Source: Epiperipatus broadwayi (Eukaryota > Onychophora > Udeonychophora > Euonychophora > Peripatidae). From it: 64,000 bases of DNA. Location of the stretch: the NCBI GenBank assembly GCA_028023455.1, contig JAQFVV010006652.1, positions 312,001-376,000 on the forward strand, written 5' to 3'. The notes under the pieces were generated by a model. It did no database searches. It saw nothing but the letters and a program-made list of their open reading frames with translations, and was not told the DNA's origin. Made by a program: the position numbers and the translations under genes. Positions 10,110 through 23,434 of the stretch are shown here, piece by piece. How positions within the stretch are numbered: the first letter of the stretch is position 1; each line of letters begins with the position of its first letter.

Positions 10110-13100
10110 CTTCAGAAGTAATACACCCAACTGACAAATCACCATATCATAACAACTCCTGGCTTGATGTTATTCTTCAGTATGTCAACCAATATCAGAT
10201 AATCACCAATACCACTTTGGAACTCCAAAATCTCTATATGGGATGCACATCTAATTTTGCACCCAATCATTAACACTAATCTGTGTTATTAGTTGAATGT
10301 ATACAGTTTGATTTTTTTTTTAAATATATAGATCACTATATAGCTTATTTGTGTGATCAATTGCTCTACCTATAGCAGCTTACCATAGGAATAGAACGGC
10401 AGACAAAGATAAAGAATCCTGATCAAAGCTCAACCCATCAATTTTTGCTACTCACAGATCACATGACTCTTTCAAACAATAAACTATGCTGTTATTTTTT
10501 TTTTTACTAGTTGCTTTGCTTGTCATATAATATTTAATCACTTAAGCTTCTAAGCTGAGTCCAATAATTCCATTAAATTTTATCAAAATTGAAAAAAAAA
10601 AAAAATTCTGTTACTTTATTCAATTGAGAATCGATCCAGGAATAAAATTACAAGGAAGTGAAGTAACGCAATTACTGTAAACCACTCAAGTGAATCCAAA
10701 AACATCTTCAAGTTCAGCTTCTCGCAGAAAAACTAAATAATATATTCACTAATTTTGAAAAACTTAAATCTTCCATGGTTTCCTTCGTCCTACAGTATTT
10801 ACAATATAATTTCTTTTTTTATTTCTACACAAAGTATAATAATGGCTAATCTGATAATGGTAAGCTAAAACTTTCAATATCTGAAAATATTAACAAAATA
10901 TGTATGCTGCTCAAAGTCGATCCCCCACTCCCACCCCACATACGCGATTAAAATTGCCAATGACATCCCCAAATAATAAAGAATAGACACATTAAAAAAA
11001 GGTTTTCAAAATCATAAAAATCACAATGCTCAAAACTACAATTTATTTATACCAAATAAAAATGGCAGTAAAAGCAATAGATTTGCTGCATAGTTTAATG
11101 ATACGCAGAATACAAAAGGTGCAACTCTTCCGATACTATTGCAAGTATTAAATAACAATCAAAACAAACAAATACTATTTCAGAATTTTTTAAGACTAAA
11201 TCATTAGAAGAAAATCTTTAACTATGTTTACACATTGCTAAAATCTCAATCTTATATATATATTTAGATGATGTCTCCACAATTTTTTTTTCATACTTCA
11301 ATATATTCAATAGTCAAACATTTTAGAAAATATCAATCTGATAATCTTCCCCATAATACATCAAATAAGATAAATGTAAAAAAAATAATATTATGTCTTG
11401 CGTTGTAAGTTATATTATATATTATTCTATTACAGAGCCATTAGTTGCAAGCTGAAGTAATTAATGGACCCTAGCTCAGCTGTGAAGATAGTAAATTCAC
11501 AGCCTCTTTTATTCCTGTAGTTCCAATGTTCCTCGCTATCAAAAGCCAATATTCAGAATTAAGATTTAGCTGGCACTATCAATTAGTTTTCAATGATTAC
11601 TCAAGCTAAGAATAGTTGTTTTTAATGTAGTGTGAAGTAAATTGCAGTTAAAAGAATGATGTTTTGGTGGGTATAATAACTTACAAGAAATAAATATTAT
11701 CTTTCAAAGGATTTAATATTATGGTATTCAGTAAATTGTTAACAAGCCAAAAAAGTTTTAGCATCAAATACTCTTAAAAGAATTCAAAGTAATTGCTGAT
11801 ATTTGGAAAAAAAAAAAAAACAATCTACAAAGGTAAAATCCAATAGCTTTGAATTCAAAATAAAAATTTTGTCAATAAATAATTAAATGGTTTCATATAC
11901 CTGTTATGAATAAATACATTGTTCTTGCCTTAAATATCAGAGGCAGGGAAAGGTGATTCACCCATTGATTTAATATTCAACATGTGATTGCTTCTATAAG
12001 TTAGATGGCAAATTTTATTTCAAAATGTTGTATAGTCAAAGAGTAAAATAAGAAAAACCTAAAAGAAAAAAAATCATTTTCTGATTCCTCCTCTTTCTGA
12101 TTTCAAAATAGACCCTGAGAATTTTCCTTATAAAAGAATCAAACGGTGTTGGCATGCAATGCTAAAGAAAAAAAAACCAGAAAATCAAATTAAAATACCA
12201 GAATTAAATATGGGATATTCTTAAATTCAATCAATGACAAAATACATATCCACAAGAGACAAAAAATTAAGATGAATTCAAAAGCATGGCATTAATTTAT
12301 ATAATAGATGAAGTTGCCTTATAGTATACTTGCAAACTTCCTAGCATACAAAGTAAATGTAAAAAAACATCAAAAACTAGAGTTAAAAAAATCCATCAAC
12401 TCTAAAGATGTTAAAAGTTTTTTAAAATAGTAAAACTCCCCTCAAATTGATATTTCTTAATGTACAATGATGATAAAATATTATAATTTCAATTAAAGAT
12501 TTGATTTACCTAATATTTAACAAGCTTGGTGTTTTGTAATAATTGCAATGACTTCTGATCCAATCAATTACCAATTAAACCATTATTAATTGTAAATATT
12601 TAATCCTTCCTTAGCTCAATAAAAAGATGGCATCACACATCACATGAAGTTTTGAAGGTTAGCACAGTTTGTCAGAATACAATGTAATCAATATCATACC
12701 AACTTTCTAAATAGTATTTGCTGGTGTATCTTATGATTCATTGTAATATTTTTATGTACTATCTTATTTATGCTCTTATTTTCCTATGATATATTGATAA
12801 GTTAACGGAATATATGAAATTATATATTGTTTTAAAATCTATACAACTTTTTAATTGGTAACTTGACTATAAAATCTTAAAACGTCTCAGCACTTCAAGC
12901 CACTAATTAGGTTTTAAAAAGAATAAATAGCACCTGGATGATATCATTGTAATCTGGTTCTAGTATAGAGTGCCCAATTGTCTTAGATTTTGTATGACAA
13001 AATGTCCTAGATAACCTAAAAAAAAAAAAAAGAGAGAGAATTTGTGATGAATGCACACAATAATTGTGATTTGCAGAATTTTATGTTTATTACTAATTTA

Positions 13101-13320
13101 GTCATCTCTGACAATACTCCAAATGATTTAAGTGCATTTCTGAATTCATGTTTGAAACTAGGGTTCAGTCAACAGATTAGTCTAATAAATATTGGACTAT
13201 TGTAAAAGTGGACCTTTTTAAAACCTTTCACTGTGTATGATGACAATAAGAAAATTATTTCTGCTCTTTTCTGCCAGAGCTGACAAACGGTATTTCGAAA
13301 ACATTTTTATTTATTCAGAT
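10110..13320. other. AT-rich spacer, no gene seen
   Basis: The plus-strand open frame 9962-10273 runs out of the RTE antisense and shows no family I know. The rest contains homopolymer tracts only. Confidence 0.5.
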
Positions 13321-13323
13321 GAC

Positions 13324-13420
13324 GTTTTTTTTTCCATATGTCAAAGCATCGTCTGGGAAGCGAACCCGCAACAACTGTTTGCAAGGCGGCTATGCTGACC
13401 TCTCAGCTATTAACACTTGA
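13324..13420 (-). repeat. tRNA-derived SINE, family 1, copy B
   Basis: On the minus strand it reads TCAAGTGTTAATAGCTGAGA at the head, GCGGGTTCGCTTCCCAG as B box, then GATGCTTTGACATATGGA and an A tail. The word ATTCAGAT lies at 13313-13320 and again at 13422-13429, a target-site duplication of at least 8 bp bracketing the copy. Confidence 0.85.
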
Positions 13421-15814
13421 CATTCAGATCGCATTTAAATGTGAACGTTTCATATTTCACCCACTGTGATGCAATTTTATTACGTGGTGAAAAAATAAAT
13501 GATTTTATAGAACTTTTTGTTTTATTATTGGAAATATGTTTTTTCCATTTATTTTTGTATTTCAATAATTTAAAATTGACAATGTAAACAAGAATTGATA
13601 AATTAATTATTTGAAATAAAACTAATGTCCTCTTTTTTTTTTTTAGTTATCAAAGTTGATTTGTCCAGACATGATATTAGAAAAATATGGTAATTCTATA
13701 CTGAAAAGAAGATACAATATTAGTAAAAAAAAACAAACAACTGACATAAGGATTTTCAGGCATTAAAAACAGAAATCTTTCTAAAAATTACTGGGAGGTC
13801 AATATTAAGTTGGAGCATGAAGAAGTAAAGCATGTTTTATTCAACTGGTCAGACATTGTTTTTTCATTTCGGCTGGAAACCTATCCAGTAATTTTTGGTT
13901 CTCCAGACAACTACTTTTATAAATGGGATAATTGGAAGCATTGATCATACTACAATCTGGTATCTGATTAAGTTATAGAGTATAGATATAACTATTATTT
14001 AACTTTGTAAATAATTGGGCAAAGAATCTAGCATTGTATAGAATTCTGATTAAACCTTAACAGTAATTTTAATCAATATTTTTATTTTGGCATAAAAAAA
14101 TTGTTCTTCCATATGAATTAATTGAATATTTTCTCTACAATAACTAATTATTGATTTCATTATTACTTTTGTTTAACTAAATATAAAGAAAAATGTTAAA
14201 CCTTGAATGAAGTAATTAATATTTTTGATTTTAAATTTTATATATATATCCATGTGGATCTGTTTAGAAATTGGATGTATTATATTGTACAGCACAATGC
14301 ATACCAAACTGATAAATGGTAGGCCTCAATTTTCACTGAATATCATTTGGTTTGTAAGAATGCATAAATAATGTTATAAATAGATGTTAAATACATCAAT
14401 AGACTATAAGGAGCTGTATAAACACATTACAATTTCCAGTTTCTGGCTGGAAATGTAAAGGTGAATCAAGCAGGTCATCAATTTTTAGAATGGCTGGATT
14501 TAGTAACTGCATTTTCTGTATGATGCCAAGCAAAGAGGATCATTTCATTCAAGCAGATGAGAAACGGAAGTAATTCCTGATGTAACCTTTCTTTTATAAA
14601 AAAAAAAAAGTTTATTATTAACTGTTAAACTACTGACATGGAATAATTTTCCCCATGGTCAATGTAAACCAAAAATAATCATTACTGTAAACATGACCTG
14701 TTCTGAGATGGAATTTAAGAAAAACTAGTTGGAATATGAATAGAATCTTTACAATTCACTCTTGTTATGACAGATTTAAAAATTCATAGTACTTCTACCA
14801 GCCAGTCCATCTCTCAAAGATATTAAAAGCCATTTATTCCAGGTTGGAATAAAACTAAAGATGATTTTTACAGCCAATTTTTGTCTATCAATCATCTGAA
14901 AACTGCTGACAAATTTATAAATTCACTGAATGACACCAAAAAAATCAAGATGGAGAGAGATCCCAGAGAAGCATTTTGCAAGATCAAGTCATAAGATATA
15001 GTCATTTTTATGAAAGCTTGGTATATGTAAAAATAGTGCTAAGATAACAACAACTGTTACTGTTAATGAAGTTGCCAATCTTATATGTCAGACTACTGAA
15101 CCCAAAATTGATTGATGGAAGAGAAAAGGCAATGTTAGAGCAGAATTGCAAGATTTCTTTGCAAAATGTTCCACCAAATGTCAATCTATTCCTGGCTGCA
15201 GTCACACCAGTTCTCTTATAATATTTTGTTAATAATTAAGCCATCAACCACTTCCCCCCCATTTGCTAAAAAAATTATAGTGGTCAAACTGTCACTTTTT
15301 TTTACACTATTTTAACTAGCAAGTCTTTTTTTTTAAATATCCTAAAAATATGAAACAAATCAACTTGCTTCCATGGAAACATTTCTGCTCAGCAATTATA
15401 TATTCAATAATCATAGTAATTACAGAAATCTTTCATACTATAATAAAAAATATATAACAAAAACGAATTGTTATATGACTTCTCAATGCTTATATACAAA
15501 TGTTTAAAGAGCAGTTACAAAGAAAAATATTTGCCGTCCAATTGGGACGGAAGGCAGAAATTTTGGATTTTTCAAAATAATTTTACAATTTCTTATATTA
15601 TATAACAATGACAATTTATGAAATATAGTTAATAATTGTTTGCATGTGAATATATTTTAATTGCCTTAATATAGATTTTCAAGTTTATGGGCCCACAGGC
15701 ATTGCCTTCCTCAGCGATTCAGTAGTTATGCCACGACATCCAATGCAGATTTAATGGAAACTAGAAAAGTTAAGTGACATTGTTGTTAGTATAAATATTG
15801 GGAGAAAGACATTA

Positions 15815-16120
15815 TTAAATATTAAACAGAATCAATTTCAAAATGCTGTATAGTTGTAAAGTAACTGAGGTTTCTTTCGATTCAATGAACTTCCCAAGTT
15901 TACAAAACACAATGTTAGTAACCAATATCAGAGCCAGCAGATCCCTGTTTTGACTTGCAATATTTGTAGTACATTTAAATATCAACTCCAAACAATTCAA
16001 ACACTGTACAGCAATTGAAAATTTACAACACAAGACATTTAACTTTAATACCTCCAAATAATAATCTATTAAATTACTGCAATCTGATCTATTAGTGCTT
16101 AAATTTCCTGTACTCACCAC
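15815..16120 (-). CDS. unassigned open frame, possible exon
   Basis: An open minus-strand stretch of about 100 codons that is less AT-rich than its surroundings. The translation is hydrophobic and helical, with regularly spaced Leu, Ile and Cys, like a helical-repeat protein. The frame has no ATG at its start (it opens at GTG). An acceptor-like sequence ending GATTGCAG lies just inside it near 16079, so it could be a terminal exon beginning there. No family recognised. It may equally be chance or an old repeat. Confidence 0.2.
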   Translation of the reverse strand: MVSTGNLSTNRSDCSNLIDYYLEVLKLNVLCCKFSIAVQCLNCLELIFKCTTNIASQNRDLLALILVTNIVFCKLGKFIESKETSVTLQLYSILKLILFNI

Positions 16121-16391
16121 TTAAAAACCATATACTTTAGATTAATATATTAATGATTATTACTAACCAATTATTAGGCAAAAAATTATCATATCACTTC
16201 TAACTCAAATATAAACTTTAAACTTAATTAGAAATGAAGATATGTTGTTCTTTTTTAAAATAAAACATAACTATGATATCTTTCTTTTTTTCCCCCTATT
16301 ACTTGTTTGAAGATATATTTAGAACTTTCACTTAGTCACATATACTTGAAACATAAGAATAAAGATAAATAATATCCAAGATCCAATTCAA

Positions 16392-16440
16392 GCTGGACCA
16401 GCACTCTTTAGTTGGTCCAAATCATGATCTCATATATATA
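16392..16440. repeat. dispersed repeat with GGACCA/TGGTCC palindrome
   Basis: AGCTGGACCAGCACTCTTTA followed by GTTGGTCC recurs with few changes at 44673-44728. The two hexamers are inverted (GGACCA ... TGGTCC), and both copies are followed by an AT dinucleotide run. This suggests the end of a dispersed repeat family. Confidence 0.55.
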
Positions 16441-17345
16441 TCTTTATTATTTATTTAGTAATTATCAATATCAAATGGCTATAATTTGATCTACAAAGAA
16501 TTACCTCAGTGCACCAGTATCTTTAGCATCATTCATTTAATAAATATTATTAATTATTTTTTAGGCTAAAGATCATCATATTACTCTAATCATTCTTGTG
16601 GTCATTTACCTTTATCAGATGTCTTTAATTATGTTTTACGAATGTGTGATGAAACGATAGTTTTAAGTATATTTAAAAAAGACAACACACATGGGGAAAA
16701 AAGAATGAAATAAGATCATAATTAATTAAAAAATCATATGTGTTAATCTTTTAAGTCAGCGTAACATTTATAACTGGACTGGCAATAATGTGATAATCTC
16801 TAATCCAATAAATGATTAGTAATAATTATTAAAGGTTTAAAAATAAAATAATTGAAATGGCTTTATTGCTTGGAAATTCATAAGAAGTTTGAATACCATT
16901 AAATATTGGAATCAGTTTGAATTACGTGTTTATCTAAAGTTTGATGTAGTTAAAGATGTAAGTTCATAAAATGTTGCACTTGTAAATCAATCTATGATAA
17001 TTTGTTAAATAAACACTGAATACATGATGAAGACAAGTGATCATAGGCCAATGAAGAATACGGGTGCAATATAAAATGCATTTCAAAGTCATTTATTTTT
17101 GACAGTTATCTTTATTCATATGTTTCAATAATGTATAGTGGAATGGAAATTGTAAGTATATCTTTAAAAAATAGTCTAACGTAAAAAAAAAAAAAGATTG
17201 CAGGGATGATGCTTTTTCCAATCAAAGTTTTTCAAATGTGTTTAAAACTTAAAAACTCCCTAATAAAAGAATACCAACGAAAATACCTTCATTGCAAAAG
17301 TATGGTGAAAGACTACAAGATTAATGAAAGATAGCTACTTTGTCC

Positions 17346-17486
17346 TTTAAGTCATATGATAGCAGTCAAATAATGAATCTATAATCTGTCATTAAGACAA
17401 CCCCTATAAGTAAAAGATGAATTCCAGATGAATTTCACCTTTCATTCTTATCTAAGATCTTAATATAGATAGGAAAGTTAATATAG
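17346..17486. repeat. partial copy of the 17.6-kb foldback arm
   Basis: ATGATAGCAGTCAAATAATG, ATCTATAATCTGTCATTAAG and the bases after them match the left arm of the foldback at 17633-17768, in the same orientation. It ends with TAAGATCTTAATATAGATAG, which is the complement of the foldback's spacer end. It is a third, partial copy of the unit. Confidence 0.65.
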
Positions 17487-17632
17487 CATATTAAGATTTT
17501 CATATTCCTAAAAGTTTAAATAAAACTTCATTAAATCAGCAATTATAACCTGTTTTGAAAGTAATTAATAAAGAGATATTTTTACAAATTTCTATTAGTC
17601 ATTATTATTTAAATAATAAAATTGATTTTGCA

Positions 17633-17985
17633 CAAATCTAGATGGTTCATAAATGTCTATTACATGATAACAGCCAAAGCCTATGCAAACCATGAATCTA
17701 CAATCTGTTATCAAGACAACTTCTATAAGTAAAAATGAATTTCATCTTTCATTCTGGCTCTAAGATCTACTTAGGATGTAACTTATAGAGGTTACCTTGA
17801 TTTCTCAATGTGTTACAATCCCAAGTGTTAGCTTTCTTGTCTATATTAAGATCTTAGATCAGAGTAAAAGTTGAAATCCATTTCTTAATTGTAGAGACAA
17901 CAGAACTTGGATTCATGGTTTGGGTAATCTTTAGTTGTTATCATGTGATTTTCATTTATAAACTACCTAGTTTTGTGCAAAATCA
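17633..17985. repeat. foldback element, ~136-bp arms
   Basis: The left arm (about 17633-17768, TGATTTTGCACAAATCTAGA to CTAAGATCT) is the imperfect inverse of the right arm (about 17849-17985, AGATCTTAGATCAGAG to TTTTGTGCAAAATCA), with an 80-bp spacer. It is non-coding. It resembles a miniature inverted-repeat transposon or a head-to-head duplication. Flanking DNA is too AT-rich to define a target duplication. Confidence 0.75.
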
Positions 17986-17989
17986 GGTT

Positions 17990-20870
17990 TAAAATCTTAT
18001 TTATAATAAATATTCATCATTTTTAGTAAAATAAAAAGAAAGACATCTAGAAAAAAAAAAAAAAGAACTTATCACAAAAATGGGATGATTTCTGAAATAG
18101 ATATGAAAGAACCTAAAAATTATTCTATAAAATATTTATTTCTAGAAAGAAAAAAAAATATTGATTAAAATTTAATAAAGTGGCAAATCTCAAATATAAT
18201 AATACACACTAAAAGATTTAATGACAATAAAAAAATTTATACTGAAAAAAGCTTCCAGTATCAGATAAAAATTCTCAGAAATGTTGAAAAATATGAAACA
18301 AATGGTGAACCTACTTTATGATATTTGAAATAGAAATGAATGCTTTGGTATGATGTAAAGATAAAATCCAGTTAGTGATGATTTCAGTAGTGGTATTTGC
18401 AAATAAAAAATGTTTTATTCTTGTGTTGAATACAAAAATTTAAAGTAAGAAAAACATTGTAGTTGACAAGTTGAAAGTTTAAGGTTTAAAATTAATGTTG
18501 AAAGTTCAAGTTTGAAAGTTAATTTTAACCTTTTTAAAATTAGGCCATTAAGTTAGTAAAAACTCAACTGACAATCAAATGAAGTGATCTCCAGGTTAAT
18601 ACATTAACAAATAGAAAATGTCAAATGAAAGGAGACTTAAATTATTTCAAGCTAAGAATAAGTTATGCATTGCCAATATGAATATATATATAGTTTTTAA
18701 ATATACTCTATATGATGAATATAAATCATAAATCTGAAGATGCTTAAGTGAGAATATAATACAGTAAAAAATACTAATTTCATACACACAAAAAATTATT
18801 AAAATACAGTGAAGGCACAAACTATGCTTTATCAAACAATAAAAACATTAATGTTCTACATTTTATGATACATTTCTGAGTATATATGGTCATAATTTTT
18901 AAAAAAAAAAAATTGTAAATAAATTTTATAATGTGCCATCAATCATTTTTCTGGCCCAGAGTGCTAATATTTGATCACGTTATTAATAAAATGTCTTTAG
19001 TTCCTTTATTATCCTTTCTGAATTTGATGTGTAGAATTAAGCATAATAAAATATTTTCTAAGAGTAATGCTAAAAGTTTTACCAAATTTTAGAATGTACT
19101 TAAACTTAATAGTGATTTGAAAACATTAAAACAATTAGAGAGTTTGTAATTTCTTGGTAAAGAGATGTCTATTAAGTTTTTATAAAAGAAAAAGATACTG
19201 AAAAAAAAGAAAAATGCCCAGAGCATATTTCATTTCAATGAAATTTAGACATTTCATTATTTACTTTAATTAAAGAATAAAAATATGGTAGTTAGTTTTT
19301 TTTTTCTTATTCTTATTTTTTCATAGAATGGAGAAGTGAACACATACTTAATAAAATATATGTAAATGTCTCCCCTCAGTTTATCATTAATAATTATATT
19401 ACTCTTTATTTTTTTAAAAATTTTGTTTATACTATAATAACAAAAAGGATGTATTATGCATATATGCATGTTGAAAAGTACTTTAAACTTGCTATTCAAT
19501 AATCAATACATATTCTAATCTCACCAAAGTTTATCAATAAACATAAGCTATTCTATGTGATATACAATGTGTAAGGAGGGGGGGAGCTTGAAATACAAAA
19601 TATACAGTCATCCAGTGTATGTTGTTTTTTGATGTTTCAAACACATTCAAAAGTAAAAAATGAGAACATGACTAAGAAAGTCTTTGTTTTTAAAGATAGG
19701 AAGAAAAAAACATCCAGTGAGGAATAACTGACTGATTAAACAAGAGTTTTACAATCATCTCCAAACATTGCTTTGTTCTACATATATATGTATAAAGTTC
19801 AATTCATTAAACCAAGCATGAAATTTATCATCATACTAAAATTAAATAAGCAAGTTTATATACTACTGATTTTAAAATAACTAAAACAATTACTTTAATA
19901 TACTATTAAAAGCTACTGTTTTAAAATAATCATTATAGTTACAATGAATTTTTATAATAAAATATGATAAAAAGGATTGTATGCAAATTAAACAAAAAAA
20001 ATTAAATCACACTCGATGTAAAAAATAAAACAGAATTTGAATAGTTTTTGTAAGGCAAAATTTCTCTCTTTCAGCTCTTCCTGGAGAACAATAAAAGAGA
20101 AGCAATGGTGAGCAGTTGCTGTTTTACCTTCTAATAGTAACTAGATATTCGTTTACTGACCAATATTAGTTTGCTGGATAGGTTGTGGAGGCAGAGAGCG
20201 AAGCCCTAAGCCTGATTAGAAACAAAAAAAAAATTCAAATTCTATACAGATCAGATTCGAATATATGTCTTAAGTATATATTATATTAACTCTATTCCCA
20301 AATACTGTACTGCATTCAGGTACAGTAATAATCCTTTTGAATATACTTTTAACTATTCAATATACAGCATTTTTTCCCTACCATTCTCACTAAATGCTGA
20401 TTATAAAAAACGTTCACAAATAATACATAAATTTTAATAAATTTGATTCAGAGTGACAAATAGATATTGCACCATTTACTAAACAGGATATTAAAATCTT
20501 AACCAAAAAAAAAATGTCAAAAAAACCTTTTAACTGTGCCCAAGCAAGAAATAATACTGATATGCAGTTTACACTTTAAACTTTTTTCCATTTTAAAAAA
20601 GATAAAAAAATCACTAATACAACCATTTGCGTTTCTGAAAAATTTTAGCAACATTGACATTCTAGAACCAATCAATACGTGACATATGCTACTTTAGAAA
20701 AACAGACGGAAAGCGTTTGATTATTGACGGCAATAATTGCTATTATTTTCTTCTCTATTTTTCAAGCCAAATTTTTAGAAATAAAAGATTTATTACAAAA
20801 AACGAAAACCCTTAAAATATCATTTTAAATTGCTTGAAACTTTTCAATTAGAATATATATATATGAAAAA
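17990..20870. other. AT-rich spacer, no gene seen
   Basis: Poly(A)/poly(T) tracts, imperfect repeats of TTGAAAGTT words at 18470-18535 and a G-run near 19580. The block at 20060-20220 is less AT-rich, and its minus strand has an acceptor-like TTGTTCTCCAG followed by a short open stretch. I could not tie it to a gene. Confidence 0.4.
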
Positions 20871-20871
20871 T

Positions 20872-21372
20872 TGTAACGTTCAGATTCGTATGATCAGCCA
20901 ACAAGATTCAGAGACCTAGCAAAAGTACTTCAAACCCAGTATGTTCGGGATATGGTATTCACAGAACAGTACTAAGCTTTAACCTATTTGCCAGTGCTCC
21001 AAAATCTCCACTATCCAACCAACGCTCCTGATGCTACTAATGGTTATCATTTTTCTTCGGTCCCGGTGGTCAGGGTAGAAACAAAGACTCTCAATTCAAA
21101 CTTAGCCTATCATGCATTAGACTTTATTAATTTAATCTAAGATACTCACTAAATACTTTGATATAGCTCAAACTATTATTATTAATATTTCATAGGTTTT
21201 GGATACATACATATGATTTAATCAAGTGTGGATATAGATGAGTGGATATGATGAACCAGGGAATAACATGACAACGGTATATATATATACAATTTATTAA
21301 CACAATTCATTAGAAAATATAAATAATAACAATCATGTTTGGATCTGATCATGATCCATGTATGGCGTTACA
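20872..21372. repeat. candidate short solo LTR
   Basis: The block begins TGTAACG and ends CGTTACA, a 7-bp inverted terminal pair with TG...CA ends like those of the other LTRs in this window. Inside, CCAACGCTCCTGATGCTACT and CCGGTGGTCAGGG resemble AATAACGCCTCTGATGCGAC and CACGGTGGTCAGGG in the LTRs at 29407 and 33890. No matching target duplication is visible, so this is tentative. Confidence 0.35.
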
Positions 21373-21426
21373 TTTAAACCAAAAAAAATAACAATTACAA
21401 TGTTTGATGATCAGTATTGATAATGG

Positions 21427-21560
21427 TATAGAATTTCGTTATCACCAGGATAAATATATGATTTTTACAAAGAATACAATATTCAACCATAAGTTATTTA
21501 TAAAGGTACAGTATTTAGATATCACTAGGATAAATATATGATTTTTTACAAGAAGTCACC
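21427..21560. repeat. imperfect tandem duplication, ~78-bp period
   Basis: ATCACCAGGATAAATATATG near 21441 recurs as ATCACTAGGATAAATATATG near 21519, followed by GATTTTTACAA-type sequence each time. Confidence 0.65.
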
Positions 21561-21572
21561 TGTCAATAATGA

Positions 21573-23434
21573 CAACCAAGGTTATGAACTATTAAATATA
21601 ACAATTACCATAATGAACATCAGTATTAGGTGTATGTGAGTGTATCATAATGAAGTCATACTGGAGTTCATGACACCAACAATTGTGAATCAAAACAATA
21701 ATGATCAATTACCCAGAAATGACAGTTACATACATAGTAAATAATCAGTATTATTATGTGTCAGCATAAAACAAATTTTTATATTGAGTTGTTGTACTTT
21801 TATTATTAAAGTATAATATTCCATCAAGAAATACGCCACTCTAAAATTAATATGCCAATTTTGGAGAGCAAACACAATACCTGGTTATATTAAGCTAGAG
21901 GCCAAATGAATATATATAATAAATTTATGCGTGTGTTTACATACATAGGGGAAGTTAAGTATATATATATATTTATTATTATTATATTTTATTGTTAGTA
22001 TTCTCAGCAGGAGTTATGGACAAAAGCATAATTTTATCTCCCTTTATTATTAATAACTATATGAAAAATAAGGCTTATCTATTTCACACAGAATTAACAA
22101 CAGGTATGATTAAGAAATCTAATTACAGCATTCAGTAGCGTCGGGGTTTGAATCCTGTGCTGACTATATTATTAGCATTGGCAAACATGCCAATCTCCTT
22201 TGTCGAGCAGTAATGTATATATTCCTATAGTAACACATCCGCATTCAGCTTGGCTTGTGTAGGAAATAATAGAGCGTGGATTTTGAATCCCTATCTTTAT
22301 AGAGTATACCCATTCATCGGCTCAAAGAAAACCTTGGCTATCTCGTATCGCCATGACCGGTAAAATATCCGCGTGGCAGTCCGCATAGCATTACTCGACA
22401 TATATTTATTATTAAAAGCCATATAGGCACAGATCAATGTATTAAGCTACTGATATATTTGCCCATTAAAAGCATTAACTTATATCTATCTGCATAGATA
22501 TTTTTCCTAAACCTGTATTTAATAAGTAATAATGGAGAAATCCGACAACCATATCTTATAGGCTATAAAACGCCCAAGTGTTTCAAATATGAATCTTAAC
22601 TATAAAATGCTAAAGAGGCAAAAAAATACTACTGCTGAGGTATTTCTTTCCCCAAATGCATGCATCACTAAATATACATATAGCACTAAATATACATATA
22701 GAGTGAGATGAACACATATATATCTTTGCAATAAGTAATATTGCCTATTTTAAATTTTAAAAGAAGAACTATCATTATTATTATTATTTTTCACATTTAA
22801 ATAAACGCATACATATATATATACCATTCTACCTTCTTTAATTGTCACAAAGAATCTTAATCTAAATCAAATAAAATAATTTTAACACTTATTTATATTT
22901 TAAATTTCTTTACCAAGATACTGTGATTATGCATATACGGGAAGAGGGCGGATTTTTTTTATATATTTGATTTCTTTTCTATCTCTCTTTTTTTTTATTA
23001 AATAAATGACATTTTTCACTAAGCCAGAACTAGACCGATTTAAGAAATTTAACTTTGACTGATTCTTATTTTATCATTCAAAATGAATCGTTACCCCTTT
23101 CCCACTTTAGATTCGGGACAAAGCAAACAAATTTATACATAAATTGGTTTCATAGTGTAATATCATTTGTCCCCATACTTAACTAAATTGGCACAAATAA
23201 ATTAATCAATCAAATATATATTATACTTAAAAAAAATATACCGGCATATCTCAAAATAAAATATATAAAAGCTGCAATCATAAACTCTATAACAATCTTT
23301 TGTTTCACTTAGAATTATACATTACATTTTTTTTCTTTCATGTTTTAACCATTAATAAGTAATCTACTTATAATTTAAATTGACTTGTTAAAACAACAAT
23401 AAAAAAAACTAAACACTCATATATATATATATAT
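21573..23434. other. AT-rich spacer
   Basis: No gene. A less AT-rich block at 22130-22400 holds words faintly similar to the GC-rich core of the long LTRs (GGCTTGTGTAGGA against CCGCTTGTGTAGGA). A 20-bp unit with CACTAAATATACATATAG is duplicated at about 22666-22705. Confidence 0.4.

Larger units (their letters stand above)
13440..17330. other. AT-rich spacer with minor features
   Basis: No recognisable gene. It contains a short GC-rich hairpin (CCGTCC, 5-base loop, GGACGG) at about 15536-15552, a less AT-rich patch at 15690-15750, and the unassigned minus-strand open frame 15815-16120 listed separately. Confidence 0.45.

Noticed and set aside
20060-20220. Host exon on the minus strand
   Set aside because: An acceptor-like site and a short open stretch were seen, but no protein similarity and no donor of certainty.
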